This document shows, piece by piece, positions 30,856-42,315 of a DNA stretch of 64,000 nt. The stretch is from positions 274,083,413 to 274,147,412 of the forward strand of contig NC_073692.1 of NCBI RefSeq assembly GCF_029784155.1, written 5' to 3'. Made by a program: the position numbers and the translations under genes. Every line of letters begins with the position of its first letter. Position 1 is the stretch's first letter. This DNA is from Uranotaenia lowii (taxonomy: Eukaryota; Arthropoda; Insecta; Diptera; Culicidae). The notes beneath the pieces are model-generated. The model made no database searches. It was given only the letters and a program-made list of their open reading frames with translations, and was not told where the DNA came from.

Positions 30856-33800
30856 ATGCTACCTCGCACTCCCAACCAGAAAATGGAAAGGCCCGAAGAT
30901 ATTTCGAAGCTCAGCCTCCGACGTGGCCGGGTCAAGGCAAAGGTGACCCGATTACTGAATATTCTGGAATCGGATGAAGGAATACTTTCATTGCCAGCTC
31001 TGAGGGTTCATGCCAGAAACCTTCAAGCGATGTACGATGAATACAACGAGATTCATAATGCCATAATTGAAGCCGTACCCGAATACGCCGAGGCACAGGA
31101 GGAGAAATATATCGACTTTGAAGCAACCTACAACGAGGCCTCAATAAAGATGGAGATCCTGATGGATGTGCTGCAAAGGGACAATCAGCGAGCCCCAGCC
31201 CACCCCGTTGCCGCGCCGATGCCCGTGCCAGGCCAAGTGATCGTTAACACACAATCCTACCGTGCGCCGTTACCCACATTCGATGGTCGCTATGAAGCAT
31301 GGCCACGCTTCAAAGCCATGTTTCAGGACCTTATAGAGCGAACTAACGATTCAGATGCTGTTAAGCTATACCATCTGGAAAATTCGCTCAAGGGAGAAGC
31401 TGCAGGGGTTATAGACATTGAGACGCTACAAAACAACCACTACGAGCGAGCATGGGAGATATTGGAGCAGCGATTTGGAAACAAGCGCCTCATATTGGAA
31501 AGTCACATTCTGGGCCTCCTGAACATGACGAAGGTTCAAAGGAAAAGTTCCAAAGAACTGCGGAATCTGGTAGACGAGTGTACTCGACACATCGACAACC
31601 TAATCAAGCTAGACCAACCTCTGACTGGTATGTCGCAACTGTTCGTGGTGACGCTGCTGACTCATGCACTGGATGATCAAACCCGCGAGTTGTGGGAAGC
31701 CTCATTTGATCAAACGGAGCTACCACAATATGATTGCATGATCGAGTTCCTGAGACAGCGAGTTGTAATATTGGAGCGCTGCGAGACCGCCACAACAGCT
31801 GGAACGTCCAAGACTTCAAAGTTTGCATCGTTCAATGGAGGAGCCTCGAAATCATCGCATGCAGCAATAGCAACATCGGAAAATGCATGCGACTTCTGTA
31901 ACGGCCAGCATAAAAACGACAAATGCCCAATATTCGTGGGAATGCATATTCAGAAGCGGCGAAGAAAGCTGAGAGAGATGAAGCTGTGCTACAATTGTCT
32001 TCAGAATGGGCATCAAATGATTACTTGTCCCAGCAAAGGTGTTTGTGGAAAGTGTTTTAGAAGGCATCACACTCTTCTACATTATGTTCGAGATGGAATT
32101 CCAGCGAAGAAGAACGAACCATCAAAGTCAGTCGAGGGGCGACAAGGGCCTGACGTAACAGAGCGACCTGTCAACGCGTCGTGTTCCAGCGTTAATCGTC
32201 AGCCTAGCAAGCAGATCTTCCTGATGACTGCAATGGTTAATCTTCAATCGAAAGGAGGTCAAATTCATAAGGTGCGAGCGTTATTGGACTCCAGCTCGCA
32301 GATCAATCTGCTGACCGAATCCTTGGTGCGGAAGCTGAACCTACCGAAGTATCCGACGAATATTCCTGTGGTCGGCATAGGGGGAACTCGATCCCAGATA
32401 CGTCATCGAGTTGCAGTCCGAATGTCTTCGAACTACAACGATTTTGACGCCATTGTGGACTGTCTTGTTACACCACGAGTGACGGGAACTATACCCTCCA
32501 CCAAGGTCAACGTGGATTCTTGGCATTTACCAGTCGGTATGGTGCTGGCTGACCCGAGATTTAACGAGCCCAACGATGTTGAGATGCTGATTGGAGCTGA
32601 ACACTTCCATGCAATTATGTTGCGAAGACAGATGCACATCGCCGAAAAACTGCCAATCTTGCTAGAGACTCAATTTGGATGGGTCGTTACTGGTTCTTGC
32701 GAAGAGGACGACGGAGGTGGTGCACTATGCGCTAACTTTGCTGTGGCTAACAGTTTGGAGGTCTGCTTCAAGCGCTATTCCAACCAGAAGGAGGTAACTG
32801 AACCAGAGACGGTTACAACTGAGGAAGAACACTTCCAACGAACTTATCGTCGCAACGAAGATGGACGATTTGTAGTTCAACTGCCATTTTGTGAATCAGT
32901 GAGCAATTTAGAAGGCTCCAGATCTCTAACATCGAAACGAAACCTCATGCTGGAGAAAAAACTTTTGCGAAATCCCGACCTGAGGGCTCAGTACACGGCA
33001 TTCATCGAGGAATATCAAGCACTGGGCCACTGCCGTGAAGTGAAGGAGGAGGATGATCCACCTGGTCTACAAACATATTACTTACCGCATCACTGTATCC
33101 TGAAGCCATCCAGCAGCAGTACGAAGCTCCGTGTTGTGTTTGACGGGACAGCCAAGGCTACAGCATTTTCCCTGAACGATTCGTACATGGATGACGTGTG
33201 GTCTAGTTCAGAGACGGTGGATTCGACCAAGAAGTTTCACCGTGACCTAGAAACATTGATGTTGAAAGGAGGATTCCCCATACGGAAGTGGTGTTCGAAC
33301 TCCGAAGATGTGCTTGAAGGAATTCCAGACGCCGACCGAGAGACTTTGGTGCCAATTCAAGACTCCAGTGCCAATGAAGTTATCAAAGCCTTAGGACTCC
33401 TGTGGGACCCGAATAGAGACTGGTTTCTGTTCAACAAATCTCCTGAACAAACGAAACCGGTGATCGTAGAAGTGAAGACGATTTTGAAGTCGTTGTGGGC
33501 CGCCAACATCGATTGGGATGTTCCGGTGAAGGGCGACTTACTGCATCGATGGGAGGAGTTCCAAACGTGGTTGACTCAGCTTGGCAAATTTGAGATTCCA
33601 AGATGTGTCGTAGCTCCCGAGACCAAAACAATGGAGATACATGGATTCGTGGATGTCTCGAAACATGCGTATGGTGCTTGTGTTTATCTCCGCAGCATTG
33701 GAAGAGAGGGATCAATAGCACATCTCCTATGTAGTAAATCGAAAGTAGCACTGTTCGAAGAAAGCACTGTTCCAAAATTAGAACTGTGTGCTGCTGAACT

Positions 33801-34290
33801 GTTGGTTGAATTGGTAAAAAAGGTCATCCCAACGCTGAAGCTGAAAATTGAGGTTGTCAAGCTATGGCCCTATAGCCAAATGGTGTTGGCTTGGTTGAAG
33901 AAACCCTTGGAATGTCTACAAGTGTATGTTCGAAATCGAGGGGCTGAAATCATTCGGCACACAGCGAACAATCCAGCGGATATCATTTCCCGAGGTGTTT
34001 CGTCCTTCCAAGACGGCAAGAGCTCGCCATCCACCTGCAGCCGCAGCAGTGATTCTTTGCCGCAGCGTGGAGTACATCAAATGAGTTGGAATGGAATTCC
34101 AACGGGGGGAGTATGTTCGCTACGAAAGCTTCCAGCAGCAGCGAGTGATTCTCAACACGCGACGTCGATGTTCAGCAACGACGCCCGGAGCACTCACGAG
34201 AAGGAGAAGAGTGCCACACCGACGCGAGAGTACGACGCCGAGAGAGCGAGAAGGCTGCTCTCGCTGAAAGATTATGCGCGACGCGCCTAG
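30856..34290 (+). CDS. BEL/Pao gag-pol polyprotein, deleted but open, running into the 3' LTR
   Basis: The ATG at 30856 opens about 1144 codons. In order: a gag domain of the DUF1759 type (LPTFDGRYEAWPRFKAMF), two zinc knuckles (CDFCNGQHKNDKC, CYNCLQNGHQMITC), a retropepsin-like protease with LLDSSSQ at about residue 476, where the usual Asp-Ser-Gly reads Asp-Ser-Ser, the first RT block (KLRVVFDGTAKA), and then YMDD at 777-780 almost at once. About 90 residues of RT palm that belong between LND and YMDD are missing. The RT thumb region and part of RNase H (HGFVDVSKHAYGACVY) remain, integrase is absent, and the last ~60 codons come from the 3' LTR. Gag could still be made; RT and protease probably do not work. 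The frame stays open despite at least two large deletions. Confidence 0.85.
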   Translation: MLPRTPNQKMERPEDISKLSLRRGRVKAKVTRLLNILESDEGILSLPALRVHARNLQAMYDEYNEIHNAIIEAVPEYAEAQEEKYIDFEATYNEASIKMEILMDVLQRDNQRAPAHPVAAPMPVPGQVIVNTQSYRAPLPTFDGRYEAWPRFKAMFQDLIERTNDSDAVKLYHLENSLKGEAAGVIDIETLQNNHYERAWEILEQRFGNKRLILESHILGLLNMTKVQRKSSKELRNLVDECTRHIDNLIKLDQPLTGMSQLFVVTLLTHALDDQTRELWEASFDQTELPQYDCMIEFLRQRVVILERCETATTAGTSKTSKFASFNGGASKSSHAAIATSENACDFCNGQHKNDKCPIFVGMHIQKRRRKLREMKLCYNCLQNGHQMITCPSKGVCGKCFRRHHTLLHYVRDGIPAKKNEPSKSVEGRQGPDVTERPVNASCSSVNRQPSKQIFLMTAMVNLQSKGGQIHKVRALLDSSSQINLLTESLVRKLNLPKYPTNIPVVGIGGTRSQIRHRVAVRMSSNYNDFDAIVDCLVTPRVTGTIPSTKVNVDSWHLPVGMVLADPRFNEPNDVEMLIGAEHFHAIMLRRQMHIAEKLPILLETQFGWVVTGSCEEDDGGGALCANFAVANSLEVCFKRYSNQKEVTEPETVTTEEEHFQRTYRRNEDGRFVVQLPFCESVSNLEGSRSLTSKRNLMLEKKLLRNPDLRAQYTAFIEEYQALGHCREVKEEDDPPGLQTYYLPHHCILKPSSSSTKLRVVFDGTAKATAFSLNDSYMDDVWSSSETVDSTKKFHRDLETLMLKGGFPIRKWCSNSEDVLEGIPDADRETLVPIQDSSANEVIKALGLLWDPNRDWFLFNKSPEQTKPVIVEVKTILKSLWAANIDWDVPVKGDLLHRWEEFQTWLTQLGKFEIPRCVVAPETKTMEIHGFVDVSKHAYGACVYLRSIGREGSIAHLLCSKSKVALFEESTVPKLELCAAELLVELVKKVIPTLKLKIEVVKLWPYSQMVLAWLKKPLECLQVYVRNRGAEIIRHTANNPADIISRGVSSFQDGKSSPSTCSRSSDSLPQRGVHQMSWNGIPTGGVCSLRKLPAAASDSQHATSMFSNDARSTHEKEKSATPTREYDAERARRLLSLKDYARRA
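34104..34111 (+). promoter_or_regulatory. Polypurine tract of the BEL element
   Basis: GGGGGGAG two bases before the 3' LTR, where plus-strand DNA synthesis would be primed. Confidence 0.7.
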
Positions 34291-34758
34291 CAAGTTCTAG
34301 GCGTTTCCGTCTGGCGCAAGCACGTGGTCCTGTGCTTGCGTGACAGCCTATTTAAGGGCGCATTCTCAATGCGCCCTGAGTTAGTTCCATTTTATCAGCA
34401 GTGTAGTTAAGTTGTGAATAGTAGTGAAGAGAAAATAAACGTGACAAGAGACAAAGCTGGATATTTTTATTGGTGTTCCTGCCTTTCTCGTCTTGGAGTT
34501 TTATTCTCTGCTCTGTTCCACTGCTTGGATCTCCGGTAGTGATTGGTGACGCAAACCCGGTTCTTGTCAGAACCAAACCAAGAGTTTAGTCTTACCGCGT
34601 CCAGACCGATACTACCGATCCAGTCTACCGTGTCTAGTGAAGAGAAGGCTCTCTTCAGACACGTGCATCTCGGTGCGCTGTTCGCACATCGCTTGCCAGT
34701 CCGGAAACTATCAGTCCACTAGCAGATCCACCCCGTGTGAGTCACACGTTAAAAAACA
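34114..34758 (+). repeat. 3' LTR of the BEL element
   Basis: Same length as the 5' LTR, with two visible differences: GTCTGG for ATCTGG near 34306, and AACCAAACC for AACCAATCC near 34574. It carries the stop codon of the element's ORF at 34288-34290. Confidence 0.95.
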
Positions 34759-34763
34759 CACTC

Positions 34764-35935
34764 AATACCATTATTGTAAAGCTTTCGAGCGATTTTCAGT
34801 CATTTACAGTTCAGTGAAAGCCGCCATCTTGAATTTCAAGATAAAGTAGTAATTCAACTTCTACTGGTTTCGCCCTTGAAACCAAAAAAAATATTGTGGG
34901 CGTTTCATGCGATTTTTAGCGATTAACAGTATTTAACAGCTAAGCGGAAGCCGCCATATTGTATTTCAAGATGAAGTTTGGTAGCGAAATTTGTCTTCTC
35001 TTGGCTCCACCCCTTTACCCAATACCAATGTTGTGGAGATTTAAAGTCATCTACAGCATTTAAAAAATCAGCGGAAACCGCAATCTTCGCATTGAGAATG
35101 GCGTCAGATAGTCACATTCGACTTCTACTCGTTGATCGCTTTGAAGGGGGTTTTATGCGATTATCAGTCATTTATAGTATTTTAAATTTGAGCGGCAGCC
35201 GCCATATTGGCTTTCATGATGGCGTAGTACAACGATTTCGACTTTTATTTGTGTAGCCCTTCCACCCAATACCCAGTATTGTGGATGTATCATGAGATTT
35301 TCAGTTATTTACAGCTCTGAAAAGAATAGCAAAAGCCACCATCTTGGATTGACGATGGCGTCAGATAGCGAAATTCGACTTCTTCTAGTTGAGTCGTTTC
35401 ACTCAATACCCATAATGTGGTGATTTCATGTGGTTTTCAGTGATTTAAATCATTTTTAAGTTTAGGGGAAGTCACCATATTGGATTTCAAGATGGCGTTT
35501 GATAGTAAATTTCGACTTCTACTCGTTTGGTCCTTTTACCCAATACCCATATTGTGGTAGTTTCATGCGATTTTCAGTGATTAACAGCATTTTAAAGTTC
35601 AGTGGGAGCTGCCATCTTGGATTCCAAGATTGCGTCGGAAAAAAATCGACATCTTCTAGTTAAGCCTTTTCATTCAATGCCCGTATAGTGGTGGTTTAAT
35701 GCGACTTTTTGTCAGCATTTAAGCATTCAAAGTTGAGCGGATGCCGCCATCTTGGATTTTACGATGGCGTCTGAGCGAAATTCGACTTCTACTCGTTCAG
35801 CCCTTTCACCCGATACCCATTTTGTTGGGGTTTCATGCGATTTCAAGTCATTTACAACATTTTAAAGTTCAGCGGAAGCCGCCATATTGGATTTCAAGAT
35901 GACGTCAGACAACGAAATTTGACTTCAACTCATGA
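34764..35935 (+). repeat. Satellite of ~135-bp monomers, right (forward) array
   Basis: About nine monomers, marked by GCCGCCATCTTGG-type words near 34819, 34951, 35070, 35199, 35335, 35471, 35608, 35745 and 35879 (spacing about 120-137). Each includes TTTCATGCGATTTTCAGT, a run ending ATTTACAGCATTTTAAAG, a CAAGATGGCGT word, and CGACTTCTACTCGTT with CCCTTTCACCCAATACCC. The array actually begins near 29908, before the BEL insertion. Confidence 0.85.
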
Positions 35936-37420
35936 TTTATTCCACGGGTCATTCACAACCAATCCCTTTACATTCAAAAAGTCTGTCCTCATTTACTGTA
36001 CTAACGATTAACAACTCAGAAATGAGGAACTCATCCTAAGCGTGTATTTGGTTGGCTTGCGAGAGAAACGTCAAACCGTAGCTTTTTTGGGGTCATCATT
36101 AAACCATAATAAAACTATGAATTGACTTACGCCATGTTGGTTGCAAAATCGAAGGGCACAAAATGACGCCATGTTGATGGATTCACAATGCAAGCATTGA
36201 AAAATATTTTTTCAGGCCCATTTTTCATCAATTCCATTATGATTGACCATCAGAATTGACGAGGCGCATTTATTTCAAGATACTATTTCATACACATTTT
36301 ACCTAAAATCTTGACTGGCAGAAGAAAAGATGCTCATAATATGGTTAAAACATTGATTTTTTGGCTATAAATTTTACCAGATCATATCTGAATAATGCAA
36401 TCATCATTCATCAACCATTATGGTTGCTGAAAAAAAAAACTCCGAGAACTCACAGAAATGAAAAAACAAAAATTTCTAACATGTTTAATAATAGCTTTTT
36501 AAAAGCTCTGGTGACCAACATTGATGACCAACAATGATATGTCTTAATGACGTTTCTAGGGTAGGGCCTGATTTTGGCTTTATTAGAGTCCAGGTGATGT
36601 TATAGAATGCGCTTTAGCTTTTTATGAAGATTAATGCTATAGTCTAAACGAAATTTTGCTGACCATAATAAAGCTAAAATTGTAACTTGGGTTCCATCAT
36701 TGCATACTTTAAGGCGCAAGTTTCTAGTTTTTATATTAAACAGTATTTTTAGTTCTTTTTATCAGTTCATTACTGGATAAACATAAATTATTGAAAAATT
36801 ATCAGTAATTTCATGATGACCAATGATCGCGATCCATTCAGAAGAAAAAGTCTTTTTGGGCTATAGGGATCAATTTTACCCAAAATATACATTTTGGAAA
36901 ACTTCATCTTAAAAAACAAGAGAGTTTACTATTGCTTTGAAAAAATAGCATTATGAAAATATGGCTCAAAAGAATTGGAAAAAATATTTTTGTTATAATT
37001 TTTTCATGTATTTTTGTTATAATTTTTTCATGAGAGAAACATTTTAAAGTGATAAAAAAAGATCTACAAATCACATTTTGTTACATTTTTCAAACAAACT
37101 CGAAATTTTTTCTTTTTTTTTTCAAAATTTGTTGACTCAAAAGCGTTGTTGTTTTGTTAAAGTATCCTCATTCTCCCCTAAAGTTTTAGAAAAAGCCTCG
37201 AAGTACAACACATGAACCTGTACAGAAATGTTTCATATTAAAATTTTTAAGAGGGATAACGACGTAGTACACAAATAGAAAGACTCAATTAATTTTTTAT
37301 CAGTATACAATTTCATTTTACCTAAGATCAAACACGAATGCCACAAGGATGGTAAAGTGTCGTAAATATAGGGTATATATTATATATAGTACATATGTAT
37401 TGCCATATATAGTAAATTTT
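35936..37420. other. AT-rich spacer right of the satellite
   Basis: No gene. Words of the type ACCATAATAAAAC near 36105 and 36662 recall the left flank of the satellite (28190-28240). Confidence 0.35.
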
Positions 37421-37507
37421 TGTCATTTTTGTCATTTTTTTTCATTTTTTTCATTTTTGTCATTTTTTTCATTTTTGTCATTTTTGTCATTTTTGTCATT
37501 TTTTTAT
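37421..37507 (+). repeat. Minisatellite (TCATTTTTG)n
   Basis: About nine units of 9-11 bases, GTCATTTTT or TTCATTTTTT, in tandem. Confidence 0.9.
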
Positions 37508-38814
37508 GAAACCTAATGCTTGGTCTGAAGTTTGTTTTAAACGCTTTTAATTGAAGTCTTTTATAATATTGAGAACTACTGAAAACTACATTTCTTAAAA
37601 ATTCAACTTAAGGTAGGAACAGTTTGGAATGCAGTTGTTATTCCTCGAAAAATTCTTCTCGAATGAACCCTGCCAAAGTGTGAAATTATCCATATTTTCA
37701 GTGAGATTGCAACATTGATTCTATCTCCAGGAAATTACACGTCATTTAAATCACTCAAACTTTTTTGCAGTCACTCGGCCAGAGTAAATTGCTGAAGGAT
37801 GGTACAATAATGGTCACTACTTTTAGTGTATAAAAAGCAGCATACGTCAGGCAGATTGATGAATGTCGCCCCGGCCGCCCCTGGAAATATCTCAATCCTC
37901 CCGTTTTACCACAGAACATAAAGTTGTTTACCCTCTCGTTGGCGTGGAAATGAAAGCACACAGAAGTTGGAAGCAACATTACAGCACAAAACCCCACCGG
38001 TATTTTACTGAAGTTGGCGTCTGGCTCCCACAAGGTTGACACAGTTTAATCAATCGCTGCGATTTGGTGCGGTATCCTATAGAGTATAGCTAGTAGATAG
38101 TACCCTTTCAGGTGCTTTGCCTTAGGAGCCGTTTTGAGTCGTTTGAAGGCGCTGAATTCCTGCGAAACGGTAACAAGATAGAACCACACCTTATTTTCTG
38201 AGCAAACTACCTCCAATGTAATATTATGATCTGGAAACAGGTTTGATTTCGTCAAGGGGAGGGAGTTGAAGACAAGCCACCGCCCGGTGGTTAATGGAAA
38301 TGAAGTTTAACTACGAGGATTGAGCTGCTCGATTATGGATAAGCTCAGTCATTGATTCAACAGATTCAATATGTTTTAAATCATTATGAAAATGACTTTA
38401 ACAACTGAGAAATGCTCACTGAAAAATCAATTCAGACCAACCGAACAAAGAGTAATATTTTTTGAGCCTGTGATAGTCAGGCCCTTAAAATGCAAGAATT
38501 ATTTACTCAAAATACCCTTTTTAGACCTCAATACATGTTTTCTGGAAAATTTATTCGACGATGCTCGTTACTATATTCGATAAATGGTGGGCTCAGAAGA
38601 AGAGTCCCACAGCAAAAAACTTTTTCTTTAAAAATTGTTCGGCTTTTTTCTGGCTTTTATGATTGATTCTAGGTTTTAAACAATGCAGATTTCAATCGCC
38701 TGGTGGCCTCCAGTACGTGTGCAAGGTTCGTCACCTTGCTTACCGGCTTACCCGAGCTCCGTTAAACCAATCTTCCGCGTAATCCGAGTCACCATTTATG
38801 TATGGGATAGTGGG
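37508..38814. other. Unique sequence, no gene assigned
   Basis: 37740-38290 and 38680-38800 are of higher complexity and GC than their surroundings and may be conserved host non-coding DNA. The short minus-strand frames at 38042-37755 and 38255-38046 have no recognisable domain. Confidence 0.35.
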
Positions 38815-39120
38815 GAATCATGGGCCACTTTTTTCGTTGTTCCTTAACTTCTTTATTATAAAAGATTAAATGAAAATAAAAAATGCTTTGGTTTTCTACA
38901 TTTTCATGGTATCATAAGGTATTTTTTTTTAAATTTTTAATAAGTTATTTTACCCAAACTCTGACTGTTTGAAAAAAAGCAATATTTTTTGGATTTTGAA
39001 AAATGGCGGGGAATCGTTGGCCACCAAATCCAAATTGACCAAATAACATACAAAGTGATTTTCTAATTCATTTCGTTATTTTTAAGCAATTTCTGATCAT
39101 GAAATAAAAAATAGAGCTGT
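38815..39120 (+). mobile_element. Truncated TIR-type element (GTGGGGAATCATGGGCCAC)
   Basis: GTGGGGAATCATGGGCCACTT near 38810-38830 is repeated as GCGGGGAATCGTTGGCCACC near 39007. This resembles the way other TIR elements here repeat their end word internally. No matching right end is found before the LINE at 39177, so it is probably truncated. Confidence 0.4.
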
Positions 39121-39176
39121 GTATGATCAAATAGATTCCAAAACCTGGTTCGCGAACATTTTGGCAAAATTGTTTA

Positions 39177-41700
39177 TACCTACCTACCTACCTAAGGGTC
39201 CGGCGCCAAATGACCGACGCATAGGGCTGAGATAAAAGATCTCCACTGCTGGCGATCCAGAGCCAGCGTCTTCACTTGCTGCCAGCCAAGGTTCTCGTCA
39301 ACTGTGCGGATTTAGCGGCTAGACTTCGCCGCCACGAGTTTTTGGGCCTGCCTCTTCTTCGATGCCCATCTGGATTCCAGTCAAGCGCCTCTCTGCAAAT
39401 CTCGTTTTCATCTCTTCGCAGCGTGTGCCCAATCCATCTCCACTAACGTTCCCGAATCTCGATTTCTAGCGCCTTTTGATGACACCGGCGATGAAGTTCA
39501 ACGTTTGAGATCCAGTTGCCAGGCCACCAAGCGCGGATGATGTTCCGCAGGCAGCGATTCACAAAAACTTGTAGTTTTCGCGTCGTCACCGCATATGTGC
39601 ACCATGTTTCACACCCGTACAGCAATACGGATTTGACGTTTGAGTTGAAGATTCGGATCTTAGTTCGTAGAGAGATCTGGCGTGAGCGCCAGATGTTTCG
39701 GAGACTCGCAAACGCAAATCGGGCTTTTCTGATCCGGGTTTCAATGTCCTTCTTGGTACCACCATCAGGCGTAATCTGGCTACCAAGATACTGGAAGCAC
39801 TCCACTGTCTCAACCTGTTGTCCAGCTACCACGAAATTGGAACGATTTTCTGTGTTGATTTCCATCGACTTGGTCTTTCCGACATTGATTTTGAGACCTG
39901 CTGCCTTGGAGCTATCGGTGAGGTCGTCGAGTTTGCTCTGCATGTCTTGTTGTGTTTGGGCGAGCAAAACAATATCGTCTGCCAGGTCAAGGTCGTTCAG
40001 TTGCTCAATTGCTTAAGGATTCCACGGCAACCGATTAAGTCAAGATCTCGTCCATAACGATGAGAAAAAGCAGCGGTGATAAGATACATCCTTGTCTCAC
40101 TCCAGTAGCTACCGGGGTTGGATCAGACAAGACACCGTCGTGCAAGACCTTGCCAAAATTCCTCGTACCGTGCTTCGATGAGTTGGACTAGTTTCTTTGG
40201 GACTCCTCGTCGCCTTTGAGTCGCCCACATGTTTTCGTGGTTCAGTCGGTTGAATGCTTTTTCGAAATCAACGAACACCAGCAGAAGAGAGTCCTGGAAT
40301 TCATTGATTTGTTCCAGTATTATTCGTAGCGTTGTGATGCTGTCCACACATGATCGGCTGGATCGGAATCCAGCTTGTTGCTGTGCGTCGGAGTGTAGCG
40401 TCGATTTTCTCCTGGATCCTGTTCAGGATCACTTTGCAGAGAACTTTATGGGTTGTACAGTTCAAAGTTATGCCTCGCCAGTTTCCGCACTCTGTCAGGT
40501 ATCCTTTCTTCGAGAATTTTACGAGAATACCCTGCATCCAGTCGGCCGGGAATGTTGCAGTTTCCAAAATGTCAGCCAAAAGGCGCTGCAACATTTGTGC
40601 TGACAGGGCAGGGTTGGCTTTCAGCATTTCAGCTGGGATTGCTTTGAGCACTTTGCTGGACTTCATGTCTTCGATTGCCGCTTCTATTTCAGTCAGCGAA
40701 GCGCTTCCGAGTTGACGCCATTATTGCGACTGTTGGCGCTCCGAGTTGCGGGTTCTGTTGGCGATCGCTATTTGTGACTTGAAGAGTTGCTCAAAATGCT
40801 CAGTCCATCTCTTGAGCTGATCTGCTCGATCTGCCAACAGCTTACCTGCTCGGTCTTTCAGCAGCATTTTTGCATTAGTGCACTCCCTCTTTGGCTAGAA
40901 AGTTTGTCCAGGCTCCCTTGTCTCGTCTACAAGCTCGTTTAACTGCCTTTTCCAGATCCGCTTATCGCAAGCGGGCGGCTGCTTTAGCTGACCCGGTGCA
41001 TGCCTGCTCAATTCCGACTTTCACCTTTCTCTGATCATCAACCATCCTCCAGGTTTCATCCGACATCCATTCGCTTCTTCTTCCACAGACTTTCTCGAGA
41101 GTACCATGGCTTGTCGTGATGAAGGCATACTTGATTCTACACCACTTCTTCGGCTGTTCCGTCTGTCCGAGGTTCCGAGGTTCGGGATTCAAGCTGTATG
41201 CCCTTTTCACCTCTGGATTCTCCAACCGGCCGACGTCGTATCGATACCCGACTTTCTCTTCTCGCCGCTGGACACGCACGACTCTCAGTCGTATCTCACC
41301 AAGGACGAAGTGATGGTCAGATGCAATGTCTGCGCTTCGTTTGTTGCGAACATCAAGAAGGCTCCTTCTCCATTTTCGGCTGATGAAGATGTGGTCAATT
41401 TGATTTTCTGTTCAGCCATCTCGGAATACCCAAGTGACCTTATGTGCTGATCGATGAGGGAAGAGCGATCCACCGATCACCATGTTGTTGTTACCACAAA
41501 ATTCTACAAACAGCTCTCCGTTTTCGCTCATCTGCCCTAGACCATGGAGCCTTATAATGCGCTTGAGGTCCTGATTGTCAGAGCCAATCTTTGCGTTGAA
41601 GTCGCTTAAGTGGATTTGAATGTCACCCTTTGGAATTTTCTCAACTACGCTGTTCAATTGACTGTAAAACTACTCAGTTTTGTCACGCGTTGTAAATCTG
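39177..41700 (-). mobile_element. 5'-truncated, frameshifted LINE (RTE-like)
   Basis: Read right to left: endonuclease (FYSQLNSVVEKIPKGD, SDFNAKIGSDN, HGLGQMSENGELFVEFC, VIGGSLFPH, ENQIDHIFISRKWR across frames), then reverse transcriptase (GNWRGITLNCTTHKVLCKVI, LLLVFVDFEKAFNRLNHENM) and the C-terminal part (AGLKINVGKTKSMEIN, FQYLGSQITPDGGTK, SNVKSVLLYGCETW, WISNVELHRRCHQKALEIE). At least five frame changes and several stops. The 5' end is cut inside the endonuclease near 41700, and the 3' end is a short GGTA tandem tail (TACC run at 39177-39194). A tandem-repeat tail and this C-terminus suggest the RTE group; that assignment is from memory of the family and not certain. Confidence 0.8.
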
Positions 41701-41854
41701 GAGCTCTCTCGCTTTACTTTCACGCTCAGAGATGTTTTTTGGGCTACGAACGCGTTAATCAATTGAATTGGAAACAGATTGTAGCGCGCAATGGGCTTGG
41801 AGAGAAGATTATCAATAATCAACTTAAGAAGTTTAAAAATACTTACTAGTAATA

Positions 41855-42050
41855 ATAACCGACACTAGTTACTATGAAATTTTTAAGAAGAACTAGTAAA
41901 ATTTCGCGCCAAACGCCAAAAACGCCAAATTACTTTATGCAAGGATTGTTAAATTGCATGTTGAAATATCCTAACAACTAGTAAAAGTTACTGGCACTAG
42001 TAACTATGAAATATTTGCTATGAACTAATGAAATTCCTCGACAATCTAAA
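41855..42050 (+). repeat. Tandem dimer, ~126-bp unit
   Basis: GACACTAGTTACTATGAAAT near 41862 recurs as GGCACTAGTAACTATGAAAT near 41991, and GAACTAGTAAAATT as GAACTAATGAAATT. Two diverged units. Confidence 0.6.
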
Positions 42051-42064
42051 AATGCAACAATGTG

Positions 42065-42315
42065 CCAAATTACGTCAACTTTCCAACCCTCTTTTCAAAA
42101 TTTACCTGGTGTGATAAACAGTTTTAACGGTTCAATGATTGAAAATACGGTTTAGCACAACTTTTTTTCATGTATAATGGTCACAATCTTAAAAAAAAAA
42201 CTCAAAAACATATATCCTCCTGTGCAACGAATAGCTTCTATATTCAGCTTTGGGGTCTAAATGATTTTTTTTTGCATTCCGTAGCTGATCTACAATCTTT
42301 TTTCCGAAGCATGTT
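42065..42315 (+). repeat. Dispersed repeat 'GCAACG-TAGCTTCTA / CCGTAGCTGATCTAC', copy 2
   Basis: Has GCCAAATTACGTCAACTTTCC, ACGGTTCAATGATTGAAAA, GTGCAACGAATAGCTTCTA, GCATTCCGTAGCTGATCTAC and CCGAAGCATG in the same order as the other copies. Confidence 0.7.

Larger units (their letters stand above)
29929..34758 (+). mobile_element. BEL/Pao LTR retrotransposon, young, internally deleted
   Basis: Two 645-bp LTRs (TG...CA) enclose a primer binding site, one long open frame and a polypurine tract. The 5-bp target duplication CACTC is intact at 29924-29928 and 34759-34763. The LTRs differ at two positions by my reading (about 99.7% identical), so the insertion is recent. The internal region lacks the RT core and all of the integrase, so this copy is non-autonomous and would need enzymes from a full-length relative. 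It interrupts the right-facing satellite array, whose CCCTTTCAC-CCAATACC unit is split by the insertion. Confidence 0.95.

Noticed and set aside
39516..40715. Plus-strand frames (up to 166 codons) at 39.5-40.7 kb
   Set aside because: Shadows of the minus-strand LINE reverse transcriptase.
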